A stretch of DNA of 64,000 nt from an uncultured Lachnospiraceae bacterium (GTDB taxonomy: Bacteria > Bacillota > Clostridia > Lachnospirales > Lachnospiraceae), in NCBI GenBank assembly GCA_910585825.1, contig CAJUEY010000004.1, positions 1-64,000 on the forward strand, read 5' to 3'. The notes beneath the pieces were generated by a model. That model did no database searches, was not told where the DNA came from, and saw only the letters and a program-made list of their open reading frames with translations. The position numbers were made by a program, and so were the translations under genes. Positions 16,101 through 24,214 of this stretch are shown piece after piece. Positions within the stretch are counted from its first letter, which is position 1. Every line of letters begins with the position of its first letter.

Positions 16101-17528
16101 GATCTGAATTTTTCAGGAGAATATCAAAGCAAGGCCCATGCCTATACCGAAGTTATTTTTGGCTACGGACAGACATACCGTGCCGGAACCATTGGAACCC
16201 TTGCAGATAAAACGGCTTTTGGGTATATTAAGAATTATTACGAAGAAAGAGGAATCCATAAACGGAATTGTGAAGTGGGGCGGATTGTTCAGGGCTGCGT
16301 GGGCGTTCGCAGGACGACAGGGCAGCATCCGGGAGGAATTATTGTGCTTCCGGTGGGAGAGGAGATTAATTCCTTTACGCCGGTACAGCATCCGGCCAAC
16401 GATATGAGTACCAATATCGTTACAACGCATTTTGACTATCACTCCATTGACCACAATCTGTTAAAACTGGATATACTGGGACACGACGATCCTACCATGA
16501 TTCGTATGCTGCAGGATTTGACGGGGTTAGATCCTCAGAAAATTCCGTTGGATGATGCGTCGGTGATGTCTCTGTTTAAAAATACGGAAGCCCTTGGAGT
16601 GATGCCGGAAGACATCAATGGATGTCCTCTTGGAGCCCTGGGAATTCCGGAGTTTGGTACAGATTTTGCGATGCAGATGGTTATTGATGCAAAGCCCCAG
16701 GAATTTTCGGATTTGATTCGGATTTCCGGCCTCTCCCATGGGACAGATGTATGGCTGGGAAATGCCCAGACATTGATTGAAGAGGGAAAGGCGACGATTT
16801 CCACAGCGATTTGTACGCGTGATGATATTATGGTATATCTGATTCATATGGGCTTAGACAGTGAACTTTCCTTTACGATTATGGAATCCGTACGGAAGGG
16901 AAAAGGATTAAAAGAAGAGTGGGAAAAAGAAATGACAGCCCATGGAGTGCCGGACTGGTACATCTGGTCCTGTAAAAAGATTAAATACATGTTTCCAAAA
17001 GCCCATGCGGCCGCTTATGTTATGATGGCCTGGAGAATTGCTTATTGCAAGGTGTTTTATCCGCTGGCCTATTATGCGGCGTATTTCAGTATCCGTGCCA
17101 CAGGATTCAGCTATGAACTGATGTGCCAGGGAGAAGAGAGGCTGCGGTATTTTATGAAAGATTATGAGAGGCGGAAAGATAAGCTGAGCAAAAAAGAGCA
17201 GGATACTTACCGGGATATGAGGATTGTGCAGGAAATGTATGCGAGAGGATTTGAATTTCTGCCGCTGGACATTTACTGTGCAAAGGCAGCCAGGTTTCAA
17301 ATCATAGACGGAAAACTAATGCCGTCTCTTGGGACAATTGAGGGCATGGGAGAGAAAGCTGCGGAGGCAGTGGAAGAGGCTGCAAAAGACGGAGCATTTT
17401 TGTCTAAGGATGATTTCAGGCAGAGGACAAAAGTGAGTAAGACGGTGATTGATCTTATGGCGGAGCTTGGGATTCTTGCGGATTTGCCGGAATCGAATCA
17501 GCTGTCGTTGTTTGATTTTGCGGGATAG
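13116..17528 (+). CDS. polC: DNA polymerase III, PolC-type alpha subunit
   Basis: 1470 residues. An N-terminal domain is followed by an OB domain (~240-340), a PHP domain split around an inserted 3'-5' exonuclease (LHCHTKMSD near 360; DIETTGFNP near 449, with HHRAVDDAECT), a zinc-binding segment (CPNCH and CPVCG near 936) and the catalytic core (GSRGSVGSS, EPDIDLNFSGE). It is the main replicative polymerase of low-GC Firmicutes with built-in proofreading. ATG 13116 has GGGGTGAG before it; a GTG at 13107 overlapping ispG is a weaker alternative. Last gene of the cluster. Confidence 0.97.
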   Translation: MAKTFFEVFPTLTVNEEMKKLLSEMEITKVSANRSKTSIRIYLFGTHLIQKAQVFFLEKEIARQLFYGHRMEIKIIEKYRLSGQYTAKRLMDVYKDSIAEELKNYSILLYNIYRKAEISFSEESRMSLVLESTLVAKEHAKELIEILEKIICERCGLDCRIELSFGEKSENGKIQKADFVIEQEVQNVIRLSKMAKDGTEPSMEPNTPQKESAKLTEEPKRKMKKSVEKKSFSSGNPDVIYGRDFEDECIDIEKITGEIGEVVIRGQVLNVESREIRNEKTIIIFSITDFTDTIVLKIFTKNESRDELLSHIKKDAFLKIRGVTTIDKFDSELTIGSIYGIKKISDFRTARMDYSPAKRVELHCHTKMSDMDGVSDVKDIIKRAIKWGHKAIAITDHGNVQSFPDANHAVPKDSDFKVIYGVEAYLVDDLKSFVENAKGQSLSDTYVVFDIETTGFNPKSNKIIEIGAVKVENHVITDRFSAFVNPRVPIPFEIEKLTSINDAMVMEEKGIEEVLPEFMEFCQDAVMVAHNADFDMSFIKYNLKLLGIEKEFTIIDTVGLARNLLPALNRFKLDTVAKALGISLEHHHRAVDDAECTAEIFLKFHKMLMDRGIDHLDKLGELSVSTPETIGKMPTYHAIILATNDTGRVNLYRLISMSHLTYFNKRPRIPKTEYLKCKEGLIIGSACEAGELYQALLNGRPEEEIVRLVKFYDYLEIQPLGNNQFMLLEEKYPVEKIEDLQELNRRIVKLGEQFQKPVAATCDVHFLNPEDEVYRRIIMAGKGFKDADNQAPLYFRTTEEMLKEFEYLGAEKAEEVVITNPNKIADLCEKISPVRPDKCPPVIENSDQLLRDICNKKAHEMYGDKLPPIVEERLERELNSIISNGYAVMYIIAQKLVWKSNEDGYLVGSRGSVGSSFVATMSGITEVNPLQAHYLCPNCHYSDFDSPEVKAFSGRGGCDMPDKMCPVCGKPLAKEGFDIPFETFLGFKGNKEPDIDLNFSGEYQSKAHAYTEVIFGYGQTYRAGTIGTLADKTAFGYIKNYYEERGIHKRNCEVGRIVQGCVGVRRTTGQHPGGIIVLPVGEEINSFTPVQHPANDMSTNIVTTHFDYHSIDHNLLKLDILGHDDPTMIRMLQDLTGLDPQKIPLDDASVMSLFKNTEALGVMPEDINGCPLGALGIPEFGTDFAMQMVIDAKPQEFSDLIRISGLSHGTDVWLGNAQTLIEEGKATISTAICTRDDIMVYLIHMGLDSELSFTIMESVRKGKGLKEEWEKEMTAHGVPDWYIWSCKKIKYMFPKAHAAAYVMMAWRIAYCKVFYPLAYYAAYFSIRATGFSYELMCQGEERLRYFMKDYERRKDKLSKKEQDTYRDMRIVQEMYARGFEFLPLDIYCAKAARFQIIDGKLMPSLGTIEGMGEKAAEAVEEAAKDGAFLSKDDFRQRTKVSKTVIDLMAELGILADLPESNQLSLFDFAG

Positions 17529-17555
17529 GACAAAAAGGATTCTGCTATACAGAAT

Positions 17556-17589
17556 AAAGCACTGTAATCCTGACAGGTTACAGTGCTTT
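17556..17589. terminator. Bidirectional terminator between polC and tRNA-Thr
   Basis: AAAGCACTGTAA (17556-17567) pairs perfectly with TTACAGTGCTTT (17578-17589). A-rich and T-rich flanks let it serve polC on the plus strand and the tRNA on the minus strand. Confidence 0.75.
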
Positions 17590-17601
17590 AAAAAAAGAAA
17601 G

Positions 17602-17674
<73 letters not shown>

Positions 17675-17767
17675 GTATCAGAACGATACTGGTATAGTAT
17701 ACACATTTTTGAAGAATATTTCAAGATGTTTTTTAAAAAATTTTAGATGTGGGGAGGGGTTGCATAT

Positions 17768-18478
17768 ATGCATGCAGAAAAAGACGGGATAGTTTATTAT
17801 TGCAAAAGGCCAAAGGAGGCTGATTGGAATGAGCATGAAATTGCGGTGCATATGTTGAAACGGGGGTTTTGGGAGTATTTTCAGATGGAGTTTCGGGAAG
17901 AGGATGTGCAGAGAAGGGAAGACGGAAAACCCTATTATGCGGCAAAACCGGATTTGAAATTTAATATCAGTCACTGCAGAGGAGGAGTAGCCGTTGTCCT
18001 TTCCGACAAAGAGGTGGGGATCGATGTAGAGGGCATGCGGAGAGTAAATCGAAGAACGGTAAAAAAGTGCTGCAGCAGAGAGGAAATGGAGTATGTTTTT
18101 GGGAGAAGGGCAGATAGCCGGAAGGAAATTTTATCCCGGCATTCTGTCATATCAAAAAAGCAGGACCGAGAGGAAGAGAAGGATGCTTTGCAGGAGGAAG
18201 AGATAAGACGCTTTTTGCACTTGTGGACATTGAAAGAAAGTTATGTGAAAATGACGGGGGAAGGACTTAGAAGTTCGTTTGATCGGGTTTGCTTTCTGCC
18301 TTGGGATTTGCAGAAAATGGAAGAAAAAGAAATAAGAGAGATTAAGGGGGTTGACAGTATGTGCAGACATTATGTGTATTCTTCCGGAGAATTAATGATG
18401 GCATTGACGGTGCAGTGGAAGAAAGAAAAAGGAGATCCGGATTTTATGTGGAGAGAAGGATTTTCATTTTTGGAATAA
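17768..18478 (+). CDS. 4'-phosphopantetheinyl transferase (Sfp/AcpT superfamily)
   Basis: 236 residues. Motifs NISHC, GIDVEGMRR (Mg-binding Asp/Glu) and LWTLKESYVKMTGEGL are diagnostic. It transfers the phosphopantetheine arm from CoA to a Ser of carrier proteins, either the fatty-acid ACP or secondary-metabolism carriers. ATG 17768 is chosen because GGGGAGGGG lies about 9 bases upstream; the in-frame ATG at 17747 precedes that site. A lysine/glutamate-rich insert at residues ~110-145 makes it longer than a minimal AcpS. It stands alone after the tRNA. Sfp-type rather than AcpS-type. Confidence 0.88.
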   Translation: MHAEKDGIVYYCKRPKEADWNEHEIAVHMLKRGFWEYFQMEFREEDVQRREDGKPYYAAKPDLKFNISHCRGGVAVVLSDKEVGIDVEGMRRVNRRTVKKCCSREEMEYVFGRRADSRKEILSRHSVISKKQDREEEKDALQEEEIRRFLHLWTLKESYVKMTGEGLRSSFDRVCFLPWDLQKMEEKEIREIKGVDSMCRHYVYSSGELMMALTVQWKKEKGDPDFMWREGFSFLE

Positions 18479-18482
18479 ATAA

Positions 18483-18511
18483 TTTTACTTTTATCATTTT
18501 TATGATATAGT
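18483..18511 (+). promoter_or_regulatory. Putative promoter of the small gene and proB
   Basis: TTTTAC (18483-18488), 17 bases, TATAGT (18506-18511). The -35 box is weak. A perfect odd palindrome TGTACAGTACA follows at about 18529-18539 and touches the ribosome binding site; it could be an operator. Confidence 0.35.
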
Positions 18512-18550
18512 AGATACAATTGAGTTGTTGTACAGTACAGGAGGCGTTGC

Positions 18551-18721
18551 ATGGAGACATGGTATTATGAAGTAGTCAGCATTGAAGGGGATTATGCCAA
18601 TTTAAAACGAACAGATATGGTATCTGAGGATTTGAAACTGGTTGCAAGGGCTCTTTTGCCGGCGGAGATTACAGAGGGAAGCAGATTGAAATATGAATGG
18701 ATGCAGTACGAAATGATATAA
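18551..18721 (+). CDS. Small hypothetical protein (56 aa), DUF3006-like pattern
   Basis: Begins METWYYEVVSIEGDYANLKR and ends EGSRLKYEWMQYEMI. An excellent ribosome binding site (AGGAGG) lies 6-9 bases before the ATG. The layout (a short strand, then EGDYA, then a PAEI-TEGSRL segment) recalls the small DUF3006 proteins, but similarity is weak and function is unknown. It ends 25 bp before proB and shares its upstream region, so it is probably the first gene of the proB operon. Confidence 0.6.
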   Translation: METWYYEVVSIEGDYANLKRTDMVSEDLKLVARALLPAEITEGSRLKYEWMQYEMI

Positions 18722-18745
18722 AGAACAGAAAAATGGAGAAATGAA

Positions 18746-19570
18746 ATGGAACGAAAACGAATAATTATAAAGATCGGTTCTTCTTCCCTGCAGCATCCCG
18801 AGACGGGCAAAGTTGATTTTTTAAAAATGGAACGTCTGGTCAGAGAGCTTTGTGATTTGAGGAACAGCGGCATGGACGTATGTCTGGTCAGCTCCGGGGC
18901 GATTGCTGTAGGAAGAACATTTATGGGAATGACGAAGGCGCCCAACACCATTGCAAGAAAGCAGGCATGCGCGGCAGTAGGCCAGGCCAGGCTGATGATG
19001 ACCTATCAGAAACTCTTTGCAGAGTATCACCAGACGGCGGGGCAGGTTCTTCTGACAAAAAATACGATGTTTGATTTAGTAGCGCAGAAAAATGCCCGGA
19101 ATACCTTTGAAGAATTATTTCGGATGGGAGTGATCCCCATTGTAAACGAAAACGATACCGTATCTACATATGAAATGCAGTTTGGAGATAACGATACATT
19201 GTCAGCGATTGTAGCCTCTTTGGTCTCGGCAGATCTTTTAATTCTTTTATCGGATATTGACGGACTATATACCGATGATCCCAATCGTAATCCCGATGCA
19301 GAGCTGATTAGAGATGTGAAGGTGATTCATGAGGAGCTGTATCATATGGCAAAAGGATCTACCGGAAGCGATGTGGGAACGGGAGGAATGGCGACAAAAC
19401 TCGCCGCCGCAAAGATTGCCACCAAATCCGGAGCAGATATGATTATTGCAAACGGCAAAGACGTAAAGATCCTGCACAAAATATTAGAAGGAGACTTTAT
19501 TGGAACGCTGTTTCATGCAAATTATGACGAAGATTTTTATATCAGCGATTATATAGAGGAGACGTTTTGA
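18746..19570 (+). CDS. proB: Glutamate 5-kinase
   Basis: 274 residues of the amino-acid-kinase fold: KIGSSSLQHPETG, VSSGAIAVG, NENDTVST, SDIDGLYTDDP and GTGGMATKLAAAKIA. It phosphorylates glutamate as the first step of proline synthesis. The C-terminal PUA domain of the E. coli enzyme is missing, as in many Firmicutes. It lies 0.8 kb upstream of proA, with a DUF896 gene and a folate ligase between them. Close spacing suggests one operon. Confidence 0.95.
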   Translation: MERKRIIIKIGSSSLQHPETGKVDFLKMERLVRELCDLRNSGMDVCLVSSGAIAVGRTFMGMTKAPNTIARKQACAAVGQARLMMTYQKLFAEYHQTAGQVLLTKNTMFDLVAQKNARNTFEELFRMGVIPIVNENDTVSTYEMQFGDNDTLSAIVASLVSADLLILLSDIDGLYTDDPNRNPDAELIRDVKVIHEELYHMAKGSTGSDVGTGGMATKLAAAKIATKSGADMIIANGKDVKILHKILEGDFIGTLFHANYDEDFYISDYIEETF

Positions 19571-19573
19571 TCC

Positions 19574-19795
19574 ATGAATCAGGAAAAAATAGACAGAATT
19601 AATGAATTATACAAAAAATCTAAGGCAGAAGGTTTAACGGAAAAAGAGAAAACAGAACAGGCATTGCTGAGAAAAGAATTTGTTGCAAATGTCAGAAATA
19701 ATTTAAAAGCACAATTGGATAACATTGATATGCAGAATCCGGATGGAACGATTACGAATCTGGGTGAAGAATATGGAAACAAAACAGCAAATTAG
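19574..19795 (+). CDS. DUF896 (YnzC-type) small protein
   Basis: 73 residues: NQEKIDRINELYKKSKAEGL then LTEKEKTEQALLRKEFV, the DUF896 helical hairpin, ending in a conserved NPDGTITNLGE. Function unknown; in B. subtilis YnzC belongs to the LexA-controlled sosA operon. It starts three bases after proB and its last 23 bases overlap the next gene. Confidence 0.88.
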   Translation: MNQEKIDRINELYKKSKAEGLTEKEKTEQALLRKEFVANVRNNLKAQLDNIDMQNPDGTITNLGEEYGNKTAN

Positions 19796-20357
19796 AAAAC
19801 GACATTTATCTCAGAGAAATGCCGTTTCAGAAGAAAGGGTTCTGGCAAGCTCCAGGCAGATCAGTCAGAGGCTGCAGGAATATTTTCAAAAGCAGCGGGC
19901 TGCAGGAAATATTTGTATATACGGATATTATCCCTGTGGAAAAGAGGTTTCGCTTTTGCCTCTGTATGATTGGCTGCTTGATCAAAAGATTCCCCTGGCC
20001 TTTCCCCGGGTATCGGGAGAACATATGGAGTTTTATCAGGTGCATTCCATGCAGGATTTTAAAGAAGGAGCCTTTCATATTATGGAACCGGTGGAAAAGT
20101 GCAGACTGGCAGAATTTGAACATGTCTTTTGTCTGGTTCCGGGAAGCGTATTTGACCGGGGAGGAAACCGATACGGATATGGGAAGGGATATTATGACCG
20201 TTATTTTTCCCGGCATAAGAATTTGTACCGTATCGGGATTGCATATGAAATACAGGTGGAAATGCAGATTCCGTCAGAATGCTGTGATGTGAACATGCAT
20301 GCGTTAGCTATGGAAAACGGAATTTTATTTTTAGAGGAGGAATCCATATGGAATTGA
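19773..20357 (+). CDS. 5-formyltetrahydrofolate cyclo-ligase
   Basis: 194 residues. METKQQIRKRHLSQRNAVS at the N-terminus, IYGYYPCGKEV, and the C-terminal signature VPGSVFDRGGNRYGYGKGYYDR (as VPGSVFDRGGNRYG, then YGKGYYDR). It converts 5-formyl-THF to 5,10-methenyl-THF with ATP. ATG 19773 is inside the DUF896 gene and has GGGTGAAG upstream; the earlier in-frame ATG at 19725 has no site. Its stop overlaps the proA start by 10 bases. Confidence 0.93.
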   Translation: METKQQIRKRHLSQRNAVSEERVLASSRQISQRLQEYFQKQRAAGNICIYGYYPCGKEVSLLPLYDWLLDQKIPLAFPRVSGEHMEFYQVHSMQDFKEGAFHIMEPVEKCRLAEFEHVFCLVPGSVFDRGGNRYGYGKGYYDRYFSRHKNLYRIGIAYEIQVEMQIPSECCDVNMHALAMENGILFLEEESIWN

Positions 20358-21601
20358 TTGAGATTTGTAAAAGAGCAAAAGAAGTAAAAACACAGATTGC
20401 GGCGCTTTCTACCAATCAGAAAAATGCAGCTCTTCTGGCAGCGGCGGATAAATTGACGCAGCAGTGGGAAACGCTGATTGCGGCAAATGAAATTGATATG
20501 GAAATCGGCAAAAAGAACGGTATGCCGGAAGGTTTGCTGGATCGTTTGAAGATCAATGAAACGAGAATTGAACAGATGTCAGAAGGTCTGCGTCAGATTG
20601 CAAAGTTAGACGATCCGATCGGAGAAGTGCTATCCATGAAAAAACGTCCGAATGAGTTGATGATCGGAAAGAAACGGGTGCCTCTTGGCGTAATCGGCAT
20701 TATTTATGAATCCCGGCCAAATGTAACGGCAGATGCTTTCGGGCTGTGTTTTAAAACGGGAAATGTTGTAATTTTACGGGGCGGAAAAGACGCCATACAT
20801 TCTAATCAGGCGATTGTAACCTGCATTCAGGAGGCATTGGAGGAGCAGAATCTTCCCAAAGAGGCGATTTCTTTTATTACAGATACTTCCCATGAAACAG
20901 CACGGGAATTTATGCATATGAATTGTTATGTGGATGTGTTGATTCCAAGGGGCGGAGCAGGATTGATCCGGACGGTTGTGGAAAATGCAACCATCCCGGT
21001 GATCGAAACAGGGACAGGGAATTGCCATATTTTTGTGGACGAGAGTGCAGATTTTACAATGGCATGCGACATTATTGTAAATGCCAAGACACAGAGGATC
21101 GGTGTGTGCAATGCCTGTGAATCTCTGCTTGTTCATAAAAATATCGTAGAAACTTTTATCCCTGTGCTGGAAAAACGTCTGGCAGAAAAAAATGTAGAAA
21201 TTCGTGCAGATGAGGAGATTCAGAAAGTATCAGTGCCGGAGGCTTTGATAATTCCCGCCGTAGAAGAAGACTGGGGGACGGAATACCTGGATTATAAAAT
21301 TTCAGCGAAAACAGTAGCTTCTCTGGAAGAGGCGATTGTACATATTAATCGTTACAATACGGGACATTCGGATGCAATTATCACCAACAATTATATGAAT
21401 GCAGAAAAATTTTTGGATGAAGTAGATGCAGCGGCCGTATATGTCAATGCGAGCACTCGTTTCACAGACGGATTTGAATTTGGTTTTGGGGCGGAGATTG
21501 GAATCAGCACCCAGAAACTGCATGCCCGAGGCCCTATGGGGCTGGAGGCATTGACCAGCACAAAATACATTATTTATGGGAATGGACAGGTGCGGCCATA
21601 G
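20348..21601 (+). CDS. proA: Gamma-glutamyl phosphate reductase
   Basis: 417 residues of the aldehyde dehydrogenase fold. The catalytic Cys is in the segment RIGVCNACESLLVH, and IIYESRPNVTADAFGLC and IPRGGAGLI are typical of ProA. It reduces gamma-glutamyl phosphate to the semialdehyde in proline synthesis, with ProB encoded upstream. The start overlaps the preceding gene and has GAGGAGG about 6 bases upstream. Confidence 0.97.
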   Translation: MELIEICKRAKEVKTQIAALSTNQKNAALLAAADKLTQQWETLIAANEIDMEIGKKNGMPEGLLDRLKINETRIEQMSEGLRQIAKLDDPIGEVLSMKKRPNELMIGKKRVPLGVIGIIYESRPNVTADAFGLCFKTGNVVILRGGKDAIHSNQAIVTCIQEALEEQNLPKEAISFITDTSHETAREFMHMNCYVDVLIPRGGAGLIRTVVENATIPVIETGTGNCHIFVDESADFTMACDIIVNAKTQRIGVCNACESLLVHKNIVETFIPVLEKRLAEKNVEIRADEEIQKVSVPEALIIPAVEEDWGTEYLDYKISAKTVASLEEAIVHINRYNTGHSDAIITNNYMNAEKFLDEVDAAAVYVNASTRFTDGFEFGFGAEIGISTQKLHARGPMGLEALTSTKYIIYGNGQVRP

Positions 21602-21689
21602 TTTTGGAAAGCAAGGGCAGAAAGGCTTAAAAAAGCAAATGCCGCACAAGTTTTATTGATATGACAGGTAAGGGAGAAAATCAGGAGAA

Positions 21690-23186
21690 ATGTATAATGA
21701 AATTGATTTTGATAAAATAGATATAAATTCAGAACCGCCGGCAGAAGAACCTGCCAGACAGTACTATTTTATGGCAAAGTGCCGGATGTGGGCAGAGGAT
21801 TTCAAACAGCGGAAAGGACGTACTCCCAGTGCCTGTGTGTTCAATATGGGTTGTCAGATGAATGCAAGGGACTCGGAAAAGCTGACCGGAATTTTGGAAC
21901 AGATTGGTTATCGGATGCAGGACTCGGAAGAGGCGGATTTTGTGATCTATAACACCTGCACCGTGCGGGAAAATGCCAACAATAAAGTATACGGCCGCCT
22001 GGGCTATTTACATGGCCTGCAGAAAAAGAATCCGGATATGCTGATCGGGCTGTGCGGATGCATGATGCAGGAAAATACCGTTGTGGAAAAAATCAAACGC
22101 AGTTATTCTTTTGTGAACCTGATTTTCGGCACCCACAATATTTTCAAGTTTGCAGAATTGCTCTTTACTGTACTGGAAAACCGTTCTGCTGACAGGGAAG
22201 AAAAAAAGAAAAATTCCATGGTGATTGATATCTGGGAAAGCACGGACATGATAGTAGAGGATTTGCCTGTGGAGCGAAAATATTTTTTCAAGTCAGGCAT
22301 TAATATTATGTTCGGCTGCAATAATTTCTGCAGCTACTGCATTGTGCCTTATGTAAGAGGCAGAGAGCGCAGCAGAAAACCGGAGGAAATTATCCGTGAG
22401 ATCCAGGATCTTGTGGCGGACGGCGTTATAGAGGTAATGCTGTTGGGACAAAATGTCAATTCCTATGGAAAAAATCTAAAACAGCCGATTTCCTTTGCAG
22501 AGCTTTTAAAAGAGGTGGAAAAAATCAAAGGATTAGAGCGGATTCGTTTTATGACGTCTCATCCCAAAGATCTTTCCGACGATCTGATCGACGTAATGAA
22601 ACATTCCAAAAAAATATGCAGACATCTGCATCTTCCTCTGCAGTCCGGAAGTTCTGAAATTTTAAAGAAAATGAACAGACGCTATACAAAGGAACAGTAT
22701 CTGGAGCTTGTGAATAAATTAAGATCCGCCATGCCTGATCTTGCAATTACCACAGACATCATTGTCGGTTTTCCGGGAGAGACAGAAGAGGATTTTGCGG
22801 AAACGATGGATGTGGTGCAAAGAGCAGAATATGACAGCGCATTTACTTTTATTTACTCTAAACGGACCGGAACGCCTGCGGCATCTATGGATGATCAAGT
22901 GCCGGAAGAAACAGTAAAAAGGCGGTTTGACTGTCTGTTAAAGGAAGTTCAGGAAATTGCGGCGAAGAAGGCGGAAAAGTCTGCCGGTACGATACAGAAG
23001 GTTCTGATTGAGCATATGAACGAACAGGATGATTCTCTTGTAACAGGAAGAATGAGCAATAATTCTGTTGTTCATCTTCCGGGGACGTCAGATATGATCG
23101 GAAAAATCATAGACGTAAAATTGACAGAATGCAAAGGATTCTATTATCTTGGCGAGGTTGTAACGATTCAGCCTTCGGCTTTATAG
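21690..23186 (+). CDS. miaB: tRNA-2-methylthio-N6-dimethylallyladenosine synthase
   Basis: 498 residues. The MTTase N-terminal domain has cysteines in NMGCQMN, NTCTVREN and GLCGCMM. The radical SAM motif is GCNNFCSYCIVPYVRGRE (CxxxCxxC). A C-terminal TRAM domain follows (~420-495). It adds the methylthio group to i6A37 of tRNAs reading U-starting codons. The N-terminal extension of about 45 residues is longer than in E. coli but common in Clostridia. Confidence 0.95.
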   Translation: MYNEIDFDKIDINSEPPAEEPARQYYFMAKCRMWAEDFKQRKGRTPSACVFNMGCQMNARDSEKLTGILEQIGYRMQDSEEADFVIYNTCTVRENANNKVYGRLGYLHGLQKKNPDMLIGLCGCMMQENTVVEKIKRSYSFVNLIFGTHNIFKFAELLFTVLENRSADREEKKKNSMVIDIWESTDMIVEDLPVERKYFFKSGINIMFGCNNFCSYCIVPYVRGRERSRKPEEIIREIQDLVADGVIEVMLLGQNVNSYGKNLKQPISFAELLKEVEKIKGLERIRFMTSHPKDLSDDLIDVMKHSKKICRHLHLPLQSGSSEILKKMNRRYTKEQYLELVNKLRSAMPDLAITTDIIVGFPGETEEDFAETMDVVQRAEYDSAFTFIYSKRTGTPAASMDDQVPEETVKRRFDCLLKEVQEIAAKKAEKSAGTIQKVLIEHMNEQDDSLVTGRMSNNSVVHLPGTSDMIGKIIDVKLTECKGFYYLGEVVTIQPSAL

Positions 23187-23206
23187 TTACGAGGGGTTAT
23201 CGACTT

Positions 23207-23584
23207 ATGGCAGTACAATTTCATAAAAATGACAAAATTTTCCTGGGAACCATTCTTGTGGTTCTGCTGGCAGGAGCAGTATGGTTTTCTTTTTTTGGCA
23301 GAGAACCGGGAGCGGTTGTAAAAGTTACAGTAAATGGACAGCTGTACGGAACCTATTCGCTGAACAGAGATCGGGAAGTAGAAATTATCATTAAAGAAAA
23401 GGTGACCAATATTTTACGGATTCAGGATCATAAAGCAGATATGCTTTCAGCGGATTGTCCGGACAAGCTCTGCGTGCACCAGAAGGCGATTTTCAGAGAG
23501 AAAGAAACGATTGTATGTCTTCCCAATAAAGTGGTGGCAGAGGTAATCGGCGGCGAAGAGGCAGAATTGGATTCCATTACCTGA
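23207..23584 (+). CDS. NusG domain II-containing membrane-anchored protein
   Basis: 125 residues. A single N-terminal membrane segment (~11-30) is followed by a NusG_II beta domain containing LRIQDHKADMLSADCPDKLC and ending in a conserved IVCLPNKVVAEV. The DCPDKLC motif is typical of this stand-alone family. ATG 23207 has ACGAGGGG upstream; the earlier in-frame ATG lies inside miaB. In Clostridia this gene pairs with the Gx-type membrane protein that follows; function is not established. Confidence 0.85.
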   Translation: MAVQFHKNDKIFLGTILVVLLAGAVWFSFFGREPGAVVKVTVNGQLYGTYSLNRDREVEIIIKEKVTNILRIQDHKADMLSADCPDKLCVHQKAIFREKETIVCLPNKVVAEVIGGEEAELDSIT

Positions 23585-23646
23585 CAGGAAAGGAAATACC
23601 CTTCGGGTATCCCTTGATGCACTGAAAAATGTGCAGGAAAGGAAAT
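23585..23646 (+). repeat. Intergenic hairpin repeat, copy 1, with flanking 13-bp direct repeats
   Basis: The perfect direct repeat CAGGAAAGGAAAT (23585-23597 and 23634-23646) flanks a 36-base insert. The flanked block contains hairpin ATACCC/GGGTAT, the shared core TATCCCTTGAT, and a second hairpin TGCAC-TGAAAAAT-GTGCA. Related blocks are at 33764-33815 and 40863-40911. The right direct repeat acts as the ribosome binding site of the next gene. Confidence 0.65.
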
Positions 23647-23647
23647 T

Positions 23648-24142
23648 ATGAAGCGAAAAACAGCTTATCTGGGAATGTTTCTGGCGCTGGCATTGATTTG
23701 CAGCTATGTGGAATCTCTCATTCCCTTTTATTTTGGAATTCCCGGAATAAAACTGGGACTTACAAATATTGTAGTGGTAGTGATGCTGTATGGGATTGGT
23801 GCAAAAGAGGCGTTTTGCATTTCCGTGCTGCGGATTCTTCTGGCGGGATTTTTATTTGGAAATCCGTTCAGCATCATCTACAGCTTGAGCGGCGGTATTT
23901 TGAGCTTTCTTGTGATGCTTGCATTGAAACATACCAAAAAATTTCAGATTGTTACAGTCAGTGTAGCGGGAGGTATTTTTCACAATATCGGACAGCTTTG
24001 TACGGCTTCTGCAGTAGTGGAAAATTACAATTTATTTTATTATGCGCCGATGCTCTTGATAGCGGGATTCATAACAGGTTTTCTAATCGGGGTTTTAGCC
24101 GTGGAGATGACAGAACGGCTGAGTGGACTGCTGCACAGGTGA
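23648..24142 (+). CDS. Gx transporter / heptaprenyl diphosphate synthase component I-type membrane protein
   Basis: 164 residues with about five hydrophobic segments. It has YVESLIPFYFGIPGIKLGLTN early and SGGILSFLVML in the middle, the pattern annotated as Gx transporter or Hpre_diP_synt_I, related to ECF-type S components. The substrate is unknown. The ATG follows AGGAAAGGA. It pairs with the NusG_II protein upstream as in other Clostridia. The name 'heptaprenyl synthase' is historical and enzymatic activity should not be assumed. Confidence 0.82.
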   Translation: MKRKTAYLGMFLALALICSYVESLIPFYFGIPGIKLGLTNIVVVVMLYGIGAKEAFCISVLRILLAGFLFGNPFSIIYSLSGGILSFLVMLALKHTKKFQIVTVSVAGGIFHNIGQLCTASAVVENYNLFYYAPMLLIAGFITGFLIGVLAVEMTERLSGLLHR

Positions 24143-24214
24143 TGGCGAACGGACTGTCTGTACGCAGACGCCCTTGTACAGCCGAAAATCAGATTTGCAG
24201 AGGCAGGAGGAACT

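Noticed and set aside
16113..16454. Long minus-strand frames inside polC and other genes
   Set aside because: They are antiparallel shadows of well-supported coding sequences with no ribosome binding site or family match.
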